This document shows positions 15,728-24,838 of a stretch of 43,834 nt of DNA, in pieces. Below the pieces are notes generated by a model, which saw only the letters and a program-made list of their open reading frames with translations, searched no databases and was not told where the DNA came from. The DNA is from Gemmatimonadota bacterium (GTDB lineage Bacteria > Latescibacterota > UBA2968), in assembly GCA_009838845.1 (NCBI GenBank), contig VXRD01000062.1:1-43834 (forward strand). The letters run 5' to 3'. The stretch's first letter is position 1; every line of letters begins with the position of its first letter. The position numbers were made by a program, and so were the translations under genes.

Positions 15728-18091
15728 ATGTCCAAACAAACACATAAATTATCCAGACGCAAAGCAATCGCTGGCATTGGTATCAGTGGCCTTGTTCTTA
15801 CACAGCGTGCATTGTCTCAGGAGATCGCCGTGAACACAACAAACAGTGCAACCATAACGCGCTACGCCACCGTTCAAGCTATGAGATCCTCGCCCGAAAT
15901 CCGCGAAGGTGACTGGGTAGAAACCGCGGGCTTTTACATCCCCGGTGACGGCGGCGCAGCCCTGTATCATATCGAAAAAACGAATGAAAATATCCAGCCA
16001 AATGATGCCGACATCATCGTATTAGACAATGGCACAGTCGCCATCTTGCGCGAAAACAAAGCCGTGAACTACAAAATGTTTGGCGCGATTGGCGATGGTG
16101 AAAATGACGATGGCGTACAAATAACCCTGGCGCATAAATACGCCAACGCACACAAAGTCCCGATTGTGAATTTAAGCGGCGAATATTGGATCTTGCAAAC
16201 CAATGACATACCCATCAAAACCAACGTCTCATGGGGACAAACAATTTTTCACATCGATGAACAGTACAACAGCCAAAGGGAGCCGCGCTTTGAAATTCTC
16301 AACGATCACCCGTCAAAAAAACTCACGCGAGACGAAACCATCAAAGCGGCTCTATTGGAAAAACTAAAACCCGGCGTGCAACTCATTCCCGAACTGGCAC
16401 AATATGCAGGCCATCTCATCATCGCCGAAGATGACGATGACCGCATTGGCATTCGGGCAGGCAATTATTCAAAGGCCGGATGGGGGCGCGAAGAACTATT
16501 CTATGTTGAAGAAGAGGGCCGCATCATTGGCGATATAGCCTGGGAATTCAAAAACTTTACCGACATCACCGCCATACCCTGCAACGACAATTACCTCATC
16601 GTCGAAGGCGGCGGATTTTACTTTTCTGGCGACAGTGGAAGCGGTAGATCCTGGCGGTATCACCACCACGGCATCTCCATACGGCGCAGCCGCACCATCA
16701 TCCGCGAACAATGGATGGGCCTGGAAAAAGGGAAACGAGATATCTCCATGCACCCCCGTCGCGGCTTTTACGTATTCAGCGGTGTTTACGACGTCACGCT
16801 GGAAAATATCCGCGCAATGCCCTGGGAGAAAAATCGCGAAGAAAAAGACAGAGTACTCGGTGCGGGCACCTACGGCATTGGCGGTGCGCGGATGCTCAAT
16901 TGCACCTTTCGCAACATCACGGCAGAAGGCGGCTGGGTAGCCTGGGGTGTTTTTGGTACCAATCTCAACAAAAACTTCCGCTTTGAAAACTGCCGCCTCA
17001 ACCGCATCGACGTGCATTTCCACTGCTGGAACCTCTACATCAGCAACTGCACCATTGGCTTCAAAGGCATCGCCCTGACAGGTGGCGGTGAATTGGTAAT
17101 CGAAAACACCACGCGCCACGGCAACCAATTCGTCAATTTCAGGCGCGACTATGGAGCCAAATGGGACGGGCATATACGCATCCGCGGCTGCCGGTTAATG
17201 CCCAGTAGTAATGGCCGTGTCTCGGTCCTATCCTGTCGTCCGGCCGATTTCGACTACCAGTATCCCATAGGCTTTGCACGCACGGTCACAATCGAAGACC
17301 TGCTCATCGATTACAGCGCTGCGCCCGCATCAACTGCACCGTGCTGGCTAATGGACACTGTCCCCTTTTCCAAAACCAAAAACAATACCCGCCTCTTCTT
17401 TCCCCATCGTATTGAATTTCGAAACATCACCGTCGCAGGTAGAAAGCAAGGCGTTCGCCTCATCCGCATACCCAATCCACACTACTACGACCTGCGCCGC
17501 AATGGCGGCTACGATGGCACACAACTCCACGCCAACAGCACCCTCATCTGCGACAATATACAACTCGAAAAATTCACTCAGGAAATTGCCGACGATGATG
17601 AACAGGTACATATCCTGATCGGTGGAGAATCAGCGACCGACTATGCCGATGCACTCGCCCTCTATCCCAAAATGCGATTTACCGACTGTGAAAATATCAG
17701 TGTGTACCTGGGCAACTGCATTGCCAGTGCGACTTTTGAACGGTGCAGCCTGAACACCATAACCGCACCCAATTTGCGGGGCGAACTCGTATTTACCGAG
17801 TGCCATCTCCAGCCCGACGTCAAAAAAGTACCAGAGCAATTTTACATTTTGCAAAACACGTTGGGCACGCGCTTCACCAACTGCACCCTTCACGCGCCCA
17901 TCGTCAACGGCACAATGAACCCGGACCTGATGGACCGCCTGGGCTTCATCAAAATCAACGAATCTGTACAACACTACCATCTCAATACAGCACTTGGGAA
18001 TGATGTCATAGACCATCTCAAAAACTCGGGAACCACACTCATACCAGAATTTATCACCAAACTAAAACTGCACCACGATTTGGAATCATAG
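15728..18091 (+). CDS. Tat-exported right-handed beta-helix (pectate-lyase-3-like) protein
   Basis: 787 aa. A twin-arginine signal (SRRKAIAGIGISG, about residues 9-21) directs export in folded form. Residues about 115-140 (MFGAIGDGENDDGVQITLA) match the start of the pectate-lyase-3 / GH55-like beta-helix family. Downstream, many short N-C-T-F/I-x-N rungs (LNCTFRNITA, FENCRLNRID, ISNCTIGFKG) are typical of parallel beta-helices. Start chosen at ATG 15728, which heads the Tat signal; no ribosome site is evident, so coupling to the upstream gene is likely. Likely a polysaccharide lyase, hydrolase or binding protein in the periplasm; catalytic residues were not assigned. Confidence 0.82.
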   Translation: MSKQTHKLSRRKAIAGIGISGLVLTQRALSQEIAVNTTNSATITRYATVQAMRSSPEIREGDWVETAGFYIPGDGGAALYHIEKTNENIQPNDADIIVLDNGTVAILRENKAVNYKMFGAIGDGENDDGVQITLAHKYANAHKVPIVNLSGEYWILQTNDIPIKTNVSWGQTIFHIDEQYNSQREPRFEILNDHPSKKLTRDETIKAALLEKLKPGVQLIPELAQYAGHLIIAEDDDDRIGIRAGNYSKAGWGREELFYVEEEGRIIGDIAWEFKNFTDITAIPCNDNYLIVEGGGFYFSGDSGSGRSWRYHHHGISIRRSRTIIREQWMGLEKGKRDISMHPRRGFYVFSGVYDVTLENIRAMPWEKNREEKDRVLGAGTYGIGGARMLNCTFRNITAEGGWVAWGVFGTNLNKNFRFENCRLNRIDVHFHCWNLYISNCTIGFKGIALTGGGELVIENTTRHGNQFVNFRRDYGAKWDGHIRIRGCRLMPSSNGRVSVLSCRPADFDYQYPIGFARTVTIEDLLIDYSAAPASTAPCWLMDTVPFSKTKNNTRLFFPHRIEFRNITVAGRKQGVRLIRIPNPHYYDLRRNGGYDGTQLHANSTLICDNIQLEKFTQEIADDDEQVHILIGGESATDYADALALYPKMRFTDCENISVYLGNCIASATFERCSLNTITAPNLRGELVFTECHLQPDVKKVPEQFYILQNTLGTRFTNCTLHAPIVNGTMNPDLMDRLGFIKINESVQHYHLNTALGNDVIDHLKNSGTTLIPEFITKLKLHHDLES

Positions 18092-18124
18092 CTTCATTCC
18101 AATTTTTCAAAGGAGTACTCCGCC

Positions 18125-19024
18125 GTGAGAGACGTACGCTGGGAGCGCATGTTCCCCGATGAACTCGAAGCCGCATTCAAAGCCTGTCCAGTCGTCTATT
18201 TCCCCTATGGCCTGTGCGAACCACACGGCCCACAAAATGCTGTGGGACTCGACGCCCTCAAAGCCCACGGCATTGCCGTTCGCACCGCGCACAAACACGG
18301 CGGCATTGTCGCCCCGCCCGACTACTGGCATATCCACGAAATTGGAGGCTATGCCCTCTGGTCAGAACGCTCGGTTGGCAAATCCGAACGATCCTGGCTA
18401 ACCTGTATGCCGCCCTGGCAACACTTCAAAAACATCTGCTATCACATCCGCCAGGCCGACACCCTCGGCTTTCAAGCGGCCATCTTCCTCACCGGGCACT
18501 ACGGCCCCAACTGGCAAGACCTGAAAACCCTGTGTGAACTCATCCAGCCCCAGGTGGGCACGCGCCTGTATAGCCTGCCCGATTTTGAAGCCAACCAACC
18601 CGGCTTTGACAATGACAACAACAGCGGTGGCGACCACGCGGGAAAAGTCGAAACCTCTCTTCTTTGGGCCATTGAACCCGACTGTGTCGATATCTCCCGT
18701 TTACCGCCCAAAAGTGAACCCGGTCCGCACTTTGCCATGGGCCAAAATGTCCGCGAATCCAATCGCCAAATTGGCGAGCGCATGGTCAATGACGAAATCG
18801 AGTGGCTCGGCAACAAAGTTAGAGAATTACTCGCCGCGTATGAATCGGAAAAACCCACGCAAAAACTTCGCACCTTCGACCAGGTCGAACACATCTGGGA
18901 AACCGTTATCCGCCCCGAACTCCCCAACTTCCGCACGATGCAAACAGCGTGGTCGGACGACGCCACGCTCCCGGAAGACTCTGTCTGGTACGCCAACTGG
19001 AAAGTACCAGACCGCGAATGGTAA
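18125..19024 (+). CDS. Creatininase family amidohydrolase
   Basis: 299 aa. Creatininase-type metal motifs: CEPHGPQNAVGLD (Glu and His near 32-34, Asp near 42), TGHYGPN, and HAGKVETS with the metal-binding Glu. The usual EqHG...LP is altered to EPHGPQNAVG. The family opens cyclic amides (creatinine, formamidopyrimidines, mycofactocin-type substrates). GTG start, nine bases after AAAGGAG. It follows the beta-helix gene by 33 bp in the same direction and is followed by a hairpin, so it probably ends that transcription unit. Confidence 0.85.
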   Translation: MRDVRWERMFPDELEAAFKACPVVYFPYGLCEPHGPQNAVGLDALKAHGIAVRTAHKHGGIVAPPDYWHIHEIGGYALWSERSVGKSERSWLTCMPPWQHFKNICYHIRQADTLGFQAAIFLTGHYGPNWQDLKTLCELIQPQVGTRLYSLPDFEANQPGFDNDNNSGGDHAGKVETSLLWAIEPDCVDISRLPPKSEPGPHFAMGQNVRESNRQIGERMVNDEIEWLGNKVRELLAAYESEKPTQKLRTFDQVEHIWETVIRPELPNFRTMQTAWSDDATLPEDSVWYANWKVPDREW

Positions 19025-19030
19025 AATAAA

Positions 19031-19057
19031 ACGGCCTGCATTGCCAATGCAGGCCGT
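19031..19057. terminator. Strong stem-loop after creatininase gene
   Basis: ACGGCCTGCATTG and CAATGCAGGCCGT form a perfect 13-bp palindrome around one base, seven bases after the stop. The T-rich tail is on the minus-strand side, so as a classical terminator it would work best leftward. On the plus strand it may still stabilise the mRNA end. Confidence 0.55.
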
Positions 19058-19090
19058 ATCTCATTGCAGAATTGTTTTACCCGATCACAC

Positions 19091-19118
19091 TTGTTGTCAA
19101 CCGAACATTGTATATATT
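19091..19118 (+). promoter_or_regulatory. Possible promoter of TonB receptor
   Basis: TTGTTG (19091-19096) and TATATT (19113-19118) with a 16-bp spacer, about 78 bp before the start codon. Other alignments of the AT-rich stretch are possible. Confidence 0.4.
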
Positions 19119-19195
19119 TAGATTTATCGTAATAACATCGTCCAATACGCCACGCATAGCGTATGTTGCCCCATTTTTTACTGAGGAGATTCAAT

Positions 19196-21865
19196 ATGAA
19201 GCAACTGATTATGTTTTTCGCTCTGTTCTTTCTGGCCCACTCAACCCTATCTGCTGCCGAGTTAAAAGGCAAAGTACGCGATGCCGAAACCGGTGAAGCC
19301 CTGCCGGGCGCAAACGTGTATTTAGAAGGTGCTGGACGAGGAACTGCTACAGATCTCGATGGACAATTTGAGATCACCAGAGTCGGCGAAGGCAGCTATA
19401 CACTCGTCATAAGTTTTGTAGGATATAAAGAATATCGCAACGCCATCGTTGTAAAAGCGGATGCTGCCGAGTTATTTATAGAACTCATGCCCGAAGCATT
19501 TCGAGGCAAAGAAGTCACCGTCGTTGCCGACCGCGCCAAACTGCGCGAAACACCCGTTGCCTTCTCAGACGTACCAAAAGCCGATATGGAGCGCAAACTC
19601 GGCTCGCGCGATCTCCCGATGATTTTGAATGATACGCCGGGCGTTTATGCAACCGAGCAAGGTGGAGGCCCTGGCGATTCTCGCATCAATGTGAGGGGAT
19701 TCGACCAGCGCAACGTCGCCGTCATGATCAACGGCGTGCCAGTCAACGATATGGAAAACGGCTGGGTCTATTGGTCCAACTGGGATGGCCTGAGCGATGT
19801 CACATCGTCAATCCAGGTACAGCGCGGATTGGGCGCCTCAAATCTGGCAATAGCCTCAGTGGGTGGCACCATGAACATTGTCACCGACATCGCCCGCCAA
19901 CAGCGCGGATTCAAAATCAAACAGGAAGCGGGAAACAACGCCTTTTACAAAACCACAGTTAATTTTTCATCGGGTTTGATGAACGGCAAAACCGCTTTCA
20001 CCCTGGGCCTCACGCGCAAAATCGGCGATGGCCTGCCCGATCAGGCCTGGACATCGGCGTGGTCCTATTTTGGCGCACTGAGTTTTTTCGCGTCTGAGAC
20101 ACACAAAATTGACCTGTTTGTCGTAGGCGCGCCACAACGCCATGGGCATCGCCTCTACAAGCAATCTATTGCAACCTTTGATGCCGATTACGCCCGATCT
20201 CTGGGCATTGATGTTTCGGATGCGAGAAACTACGGTATCGATTACAACCCCAACTGGGGACGCTCGCCATTCTCATCCTATCAGGAGTACTACAACGGCC
20301 AGGTACACGATGCGCGCGATAGCGAAATCATCATGGAACGCGAAAATTTTTACCACAAACCCCAGATCAATTTGAACTGGTACTGGACACCCAACGAGCA
20401 GTTCATCCTGTCCAATGTATTTTATTTTTCGCGCGGCAAAGGCGGCGGCACAGGGCGTTTGGGTACCAACCCGCGCTCGCTACCCGATGGCAGCATCAAC
20501 TGGCAACGCGTTGCCGATGAATTGAACACCCAAACAGCATCGGAAGCCCATCTCGATCTGGTAGGTGCAGGCGAAGTAGGTGCCAATGAAATTGCGGCGA
20601 GAACCGTCATACGAAACTCGGTCAACCAGCACTTCTGGTATGGATATTTGGGCACAGCTGAACACCGTTTGAGCGACATCTATACGCTGGCTTTTGGTAT
20701 AGATTTGCGCTATTACAGAGGGCAGCACTGGCGCGAAGTACGCAATCTGCTCGGCGCCGATTATTACGTCTTCCCCTGGGATAACAATGCCACGACCTCC
20801 GTCAAGCGACTCGGCGACAAAGTCTCCTACCACAACGATGGTCTCACGCGCTGGGGGGGTGGTTTTGCACAACTCGAAGGTCGGTTTAACGACTTTACGG
20901 CATTTTTGAGCACATCTGCGTCCATAACAGGTTATAAACGCATTGACTATTTCCGTGCCAAGATCAATGGCGACTGGGATCAGACCGACTGGGAGAACTT
21001 CAAAGGCTACACCGTAAAAGTGGGCGGCAACTACAATGCAACCCCCGTAGTCAATATGTATGCCAACATCGGCTGGCTTTCAACAGCCCCCAAATTCGAC
21101 TCCGTTTATCACTACGACAACAGCCTTTACGACCCCACCTTCAATGAAAAAGTCGCCTCATTTGAGTTGGGCACCGGGTATTTCAAACGCGGCGTAGTGA
21201 CAGCAAACACAAATTTCTATTACACCAGATGGATAGACCGTTCGTGGCCCAAGAGCATTTACAGCGAAAAACTCGACCAGCGCTTCCGGTTTTTGCTAAA
21301 CGGCATTGACGCGCGGCATACAGGCATAGAGTTCGACCTGAAAGCGCGTCCCCATTCCATGCTGGAAGTGCGCGGCATGTTATCGCTGGGCAATTGGGAA
21401 TGGCTCAACGATGCCAATGTCACATTTTCCCCTGAAGAAGACCCATCGGCCATCGGCAACTTTCAAGTCTATGCCAAAGGACTAAAAGTGGGCGACTCGG
21501 CGCAAAAAACCCTTGCACTGAGCGGCACAATATTTCCCAAACGCGGCCTCTACGCCTCGCTGAATCTGCGGCGATTTATGGATCACTATGCCAAATTTGA
21601 CCCCGCCAACCGAACAGATGCCAGCGACCGAAAACAGTCCTGGCAACTCCCGAATTACAACCTGATAAACCTGCATGCGGGCTACACCTTGCCCGGCAAT
21701 ACATTTGGCAATGGCAAAGTGAAACTGCAATTACACGTCTTCAATTTGCTCGACGAACGCTATATATCCGATGCAGACGACGGCAATAATCACGACGCAG
21801 CAAGTGCCCGCGTATTCCTTGGCCTATTGCGCCGCTGGAATATTTCACTATCGTACGATTATTAG
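19196..21865 (+). CDS. TonB-dependent outer-membrane receptor with carboxypeptidase-regulatory domain
   Basis: 889 aa. Signal peptide (about 1-20, ending LSAA), a CarboxypepD_reg-like beta-sandwich (about 22-105: GKVRDAETGEALPGANVYLEG), a plug domain (about 115-235, with RINVRGFDQRNVAVMINGVP and VGGTMNIVTD), then a long beta-barrel ending in LRRWNISLSYDY, with the terminal aromatic usual for OM barrels. Function: energy-dependent uptake of a large or scarce nutrient. The ATG at 19196 has GAGGAG in front and heads the signal peptide; an upstream in-frame start at 19163 is rejected. It lies 30 bp before a DapA/NanA-type lyase, suggesting import and catabolism of the same compound. No SusD partner is present, unlike Bacteroidota pairs. 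Confidence 0.9.
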   Translation: MKQLIMFFALFFLAHSTLSAAELKGKVRDAETGEALPGANVYLEGAGRGTATDLDGQFEITRVGEGSYTLVISFVGYKEYRNAIVVKADAAELFIELMPEAFRGKEVTVVADRAKLRETPVAFSDVPKADMERKLGSRDLPMILNDTPGVYATEQGGGPGDSRINVRGFDQRNVAVMINGVPVNDMENGWVYWSNWDGLSDVTSSIQVQRGLGASNLAIASVGGTMNIVTDIARQQRGFKIKQEAGNNAFYKTTVNFSSGLMNGKTAFTLGLTRKIGDGLPDQAWTSAWSYFGALSFFASETHKIDLFVVGAPQRHGHRLYKQSIATFDADYARSLGIDVSDARNYGIDYNPNWGRSPFSSYQEYYNGQVHDARDSEIIMERENFYHKPQINLNWYWTPNEQFILSNVFYFSRGKGGGTGRLGTNPRSLPDGSINWQRVADELNTQTASEAHLDLVGAGEVGANEIAARTVIRNSVNQHFWYGYLGTAEHRLSDIYTLAFGIDLRYYRGQHWREVRNLLGADYYVFPWDNNATTSVKRLGDKVSYHNDGLTRWGGGFAQLEGRFNDFTAFLSTSASITGYKRIDYFRAKINGDWDQTDWENFKGYTVKVGGNYNATPVVNMYANIGWLSTAPKFDSVYHYDNSLYDPTFNEKVASFELGTGYFKRGVVTANTNFYYTRWIDRSWPKSIYSEKLDQRFRFLLNGIDARHTGIEFDLKARPHSMLEVRGMLSLGNWEWLNDANVTFSPEEDPSAIGNFQVYAKGLKVGDSAQKTLALSGTIFPKRGLYASLNLRRFMDHYAKFDPANRTDASDRKQSWQLPNYNLINLHAGYTLPGNTFGNGKVKLQLHVFNLLDERYISDADDGNNHDAASARVFLGLLRRWNISLSYDY

Positions 21866-21895
21866 CAGCCAGCAATTCTAACACAGGAGACCTCC

Positions 21896-22795
21896 GTGAG
21901 CGATCCCATCCGCGGCATCTTGCCCGTATTACAAACACCCGTTGCCAAATCCGGTGACTTCGACATCGAAAGCATGGAGCGACAGATCGACTTCTGCATC
22001 GCCGCAGGTGCAGGTGGCCTGGTCTTTCCCGTGCTCGGAGGTGAATTTCAATATCTCTCCGACCGCGAGCGACAAACCCTCGTCGAAATCGTCGTCAAAA
22101 AAACCGACAAACGCACCCCCGTCATCACCGGTGTGGCCGGCACAAATATCTCCACAGCCACTGAACACGCCGCCCATGCCGGACGCGCAGGTGCCGACGC
22201 CGTCATCGCCATGCCACCCTATATGGGCAGCGGAGGACCCGACGAAAATCTCCGCTACTTCGAGGCCATTTCCAGCGCCGGACAATTGCCCATTTTCATC
22301 CAGAACGCAGGTGCTGGCATGCAACCTCCTGCACTCGTTCGCCTGCTCACCGAAGTCGAGCACCTCATCTACGTCAAAGAAGAAGCCAATCCCAGCGCAC
22401 ATCACATCAGCGCCATCGTCGCCGAAGCAGGGGATCACTGTCAGGGCGTTTTTGGCGGGGCATGGTGCCGCTGGATGATCTCAGAAATGCGACGAGGCGC
22501 CAGTGGCTTTATGCCCGGCGCCCCGGTTGTGGATATTCATGTCGATATCTGGGATGCTTTCCAAGCAGGCGATGAAGACAGAGCACGCGATCTCTTCGAT
22601 CAACTCCTTCCACTCACCAACCTGATCCAAATCCTCGGTCTCCGCCTGGTCAAAGAAGTACTCATTCGCCGAGGCATCTTCAAAACGAGCGGTATGCGCG
22701 CGCCCGGCAGCACACAATTGGACGACGACGACCACCGCGAACTCGACGCCATCCTCACAAAACTTCGCCCCCTATTCCGCACAGAGGCGTCGTAG
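21896..22795 (+). CDS. DapA/NanA-superfamily aldolase (substrate unknown)
   Basis: 299-aa class I aldolase/lyase TIM barrel of the dihydrodipicolinate synthase / N-acetylneuraminate lyase superfamily. The Schiff-base lysine is Lys161 in IYVKEE. Two hallmark sites differ from true DapA: the GTTGE loop reads PVLGGEF (45-51), and the catalytic Tyr region (YNxP) reads FIQNAG, with Gln136 where Tyr is usual. It is therefore unlikely to make lysine precursors; a sugar-acid or amino-acid lyase is more likely. GTG start six bases after AGGAG, 30 bp after the TonB receptor and probably co-transcribed with it. Confidence 0.87.
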   Translation: MSDPIRGILPVLQTPVAKSGDFDIESMERQIDFCIAAGAGGLVFPVLGGEFQYLSDRERQTLVEIVVKKTDKRTPVITGVAGTNISTATEHAAHAGRAGADAVIAMPPYMGSGGPDENLRYFEAISSAGQLPIFIQNAGAGMQPPALVRLLTEVEHLIYVKEEANPSAHHISAIVAEAGDHCQGVFGGAWCRWMISEMRRGASGFMPGAPVVDIHVDIWDAFQAGDEDRARDLFDQLLPLTNLIQILGLRLVKEVLIRRGIFKTSGMRAPGSTQLDDDDHRELDAILTKLRPLFRTEAS

Positions 22796-22854
22796 ATAGG
22801 AACGCACCTTCATGTTGATGACTTTGATTCGATAAAAGGCGTGCAAACAGTCTT

Positions 22855-22893
22855 CCCGGACGCGCAATTTGGTACCGAGCAGGGCTTGGATCT
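22855..22893 (-). pseudogene. Fragment of an enolase-superfamily gene
   Basis: On the minus strand this spacer reads IQALLGTKLRVR, nearly the VHALLGTKLRDR segment of the enolase-superfamily gene at 26926-28176. At base level 22861-22890 matches 27867-27896 at 28 of 30 positions, one mismatch being silent. No open frame continues on either side. It appears to be a relic of a lost paralogue or a recombination scar. The rest of 22796-22909 shows no other gene. Confidence 0.4.
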
Positions 22894-22909
22894 TTTAAGA
22901 GGAGCCATT

Positions 22910-23134
22910 CTACATCAATTCCCGAAATTTTTCTTCATTAATTCCCGCCTGCCGCAGCATTTCATAAAATAGCCACCGCGGAATATCTCGTCCATGTTTG
23001 TGGCTAATGCGAACACGCAAAATCGTTCCATTTACGAGCACTTTGCGCCAAGTCTCGTGTTTCCGAGATCGAATTTTTGCGAATCCCAAAACGCGCAACA
23101 CTTTGCGAAATTGGTCAAACCTGTACACGGCCAT
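22910..23134 (-). CDS. hicA: HicA-family toxin (mRNA interferase)
   Basis: 74-aa protein with the double-stranded-RNA-binding-like HicA fold pattern: FRKVLRVLGFAKIRSRKH, with the catalytic-type His in RKHETWRK, then RVRISHKHGRDIPRWLFYEML and the family ending RQAGINEEKFREL. HicA cleaves mRNA in the absence of its partner. The ATG at 23134 is preferred; a TTG 12 bases upstream is possible. It overlaps the end of the hicB-like gene by about 20 bp, giving the antitoxin-first (hicBA) order. The usual GSH triplet reads RKH, leaving the histidine intact. Confidence 0.82.
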   Translation of the reverse strand: MAVYRFDQFRKVLRVLGFAKIRSRKHETWRKVLVNGTILRVRISHKHGRDIPRWLFYEMLRQAGINEEKFRELM

Positions 23135-23444
23135 GTTGAATTTCAATTAGCATGCGAATATCCCAAGCATCGTTACAGGCTGCAATCGCCTGGATATAAG
23201 GTAAATGATGGGCGCGATTGGGACTGTTTTGATAAATTTCTAAGTCCTCCAAATATTCCTCAGCATAATCCTGCATGGCTTCCAGCATATCTTCCAGTGC
23301 TTCATCGGGCGTTGCCATTTCAGTCACCAAATCCAATTCAGGACAGAAAGCGCATACCATCGCGTCATCTCGAGCAAGAATTATTGTCAATCGTTTTTCA
23401 AAAAATGAAATTTTCGGTGGCAAAAGCGATTGTTCATTGTTCAT
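23115..23444 (-). CDS. hicB: HicB-like antitoxin
   Basis: 109-aa partner of the HicA toxin. The central part (LTIILARDDAMVCAFCPELDLVTEMATPDEALEDMLEAMQDY, about residues 17-58) follows the degraded-RNase-H HicB pattern: a substrate-like strand, CPELdlv and DEAledmleA. The C-terminal 50 residues show no recognisable helix-turn-helix or ribbon-helix-helix, so autoregulation is uncertain. AAAGGAG precedes the ATG. The ATG overlaps the TAA stop of the upstream oxidoreductase (TAATG), so it is read by coupling from a metabolic operon rather than only from its own promoter. Confidence 0.75.
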   Translation of the reverse strand: MNNEQSLLPPKISFFEKRLTIILARDDAMVCAFCPELDLVTEMATPDEALEDMLEAMQDYAEEYLEDLEIYQNSPNRAHHLPYIQAIAACNDAWDIRMLIEIQHGRVQV

Positions 23445-24814
23445 TATTCGCTCCTTTCCACAAAGCGTTGTACCATTTCCTCGCGGAGGCGGAGAATGGC
23501 GTTGTTTTCGTCCAATTCGACGTCGGATTGGTGTATGGGGTGTCCTGCGGCGATTTTGCGTTTTAGTTTGAGATTGTGAGCTAGGCCGATGGGCAGAGTG
23601 TTGGATATGCAAGCCTGATCAGCCGGCATGAGTTTGCCGTACACGCGGTAGCCGCCTTCGCCGTCCAGGACTTCTCCCTGGGGGAGATCGCGTTTTGCAG
23701 TGGCGACAACGTCTGCATTAAAAACAACGGGCGCGCCGCTGGCTTCGCCGCGCAAGCCAGCGCGCAAGACGCTGGTGGTAAGTTCCATGCCAACCAGGTG
23801 GTAGGGGCGATAGATGGCCGTGTAGCGTCCCGTGGAATCAGTGGGAAGGCCGTATTCGGAGAAGCAGCGGCGGATGTAGTCGCCGGGAGCTTCGATGGTG
23901 ACGTAAACACCCCAGCGTAGATCCCGATCGACAGGGGTTCCATCTCGTTGCAGGCTGGAGACGACTTCGACGGTTCCCTTGTGAGAAAGTTGACCCCCGT
24001 CGCTATGAGGCCGGCAAATATCTGGCAACTGATCAATGCCGCAAGGCGGAAACTTCAGGCCTGCGGGCTGGGGATTCAGGCCAGTGGCATTTGAGACAGC
24101 GGCCATTTCAATAGCGGATTTTGTCCCGTCCAAAAAAGAGTTAAACATACGGGGGTTCAGATCACCCTCTGCAACAGTTTCTGCATCGAAACCGTAGTGC
24201 TCCCAGACAGTATCAGGAGTGGATGCGTGGTACGCAGACCGGTATTTGGTGCCCTTGCCAGCGCAGACAATGTCGAAGCCATTGGTCTGTGCCCATTCAA
24301 CCAATTCACAGATCAAAGCCGGTTGATCGCCATAGGCGAGGGTGTACACGAGACCAGCAGATGCTGCACGTTGAGCCAGGAGGGGACCGACCAGAACGTC
24401 TGCTTCGACATTGACCATGACCAGGTGGCGCCCGTGTTCGATGGCTTGAAGGGCGTGGTGGATGCCTGCGAGAGGATTGCCAGTGGCTTCGACCAGAACG
24501 TCCAGACCGTCCGCCCGGATGAGGGCATCGCCGTCATCGGTGAGATAGGTGGCACCAGTTTTGAGGGCGTGATCGAAGTGGGTTGCGGAAAATTGTTCGG
24601 GCGGCCACTCAGCACGCGTGAGAGCATCACGCGCCCGGTGCAGGGATAGATCGGCCACACCCAGGACGTGCAGACCCGCAACGCGACGGGCCTGGGCCAG
24701 GAACATGGTGCCGAATTTTCCAGCGCCGATGAGGCCCACGCGAAGGGGGTTTTTAGACTCGGCCCGGGCAGTTAGCAAGTGTAAGAGTTGACCGTTGGCC
24801 AAAGGATTCCCCAC
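23444..24814 (-). CDS. NAD(P)-dependent oxidoreductase with C-terminal SAF domain
   Basis: 456 aa. The N-terminal Rossmann domain has the LIGAGKFG nucleotide loop (about 29-36), in a homoserine-dehydrogenase-like fold. The C-terminal stretch KLKRKIAAGHPIHQSDVELDE resembles the SAF domain found in antifreeze/FlgA-type and sugar-acid enzymes. This architecture is known in sugar-acid catabolic operons, but the reaction here is not identifiable. GTG start with a weak ribosome site; the N-terminal 25 residues may be over-long. It follows the unknown gene by 24 bp and is coupled to hicB by TAATG. Confidence 0.8.
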   Translation of the reverse strand: MGNPLANGQLLHLLTARAESKNPLRVGLIGAGKFGTMFLAQARRVAGLHVLGVADLSLHRARDALTRAEWPPEQFSATHFDHALKTGATYLTDDGDALIRADGLDVLVEATGNPLAGIHHALQAIEHGRHLVMVNVEADVLVGPLLAQRAASAGLVYTLAYGDQPALICELVEWAQTNGFDIVCAGKGTKYRSAYHASTPDTVWEHYGFDAETVAEGDLNPRMFNSFLDGTKSAIEMAAVSNATGLNPQPAGLKFPPCGIDQLPDICRPHSDGGQLSHKGTVEVVSSLQRDGTPVDRDLRWGVYVTIEAPGDYIRRCFSEYGLPTDSTGRYTAIYRPYHLVGMELTTSVLRAGLRGEASGAPVVFNADVVATAKRDLPQGEVLDGEGGYRVYGKLMPADQACISNTLPIGLAHNLKLKRKIAAGHPIHQSDVELDENNAILRLREEMVQRFVERSE

Positions 24815-24838
24815 AAGAGAAAATTATGAGAGGCTCAA

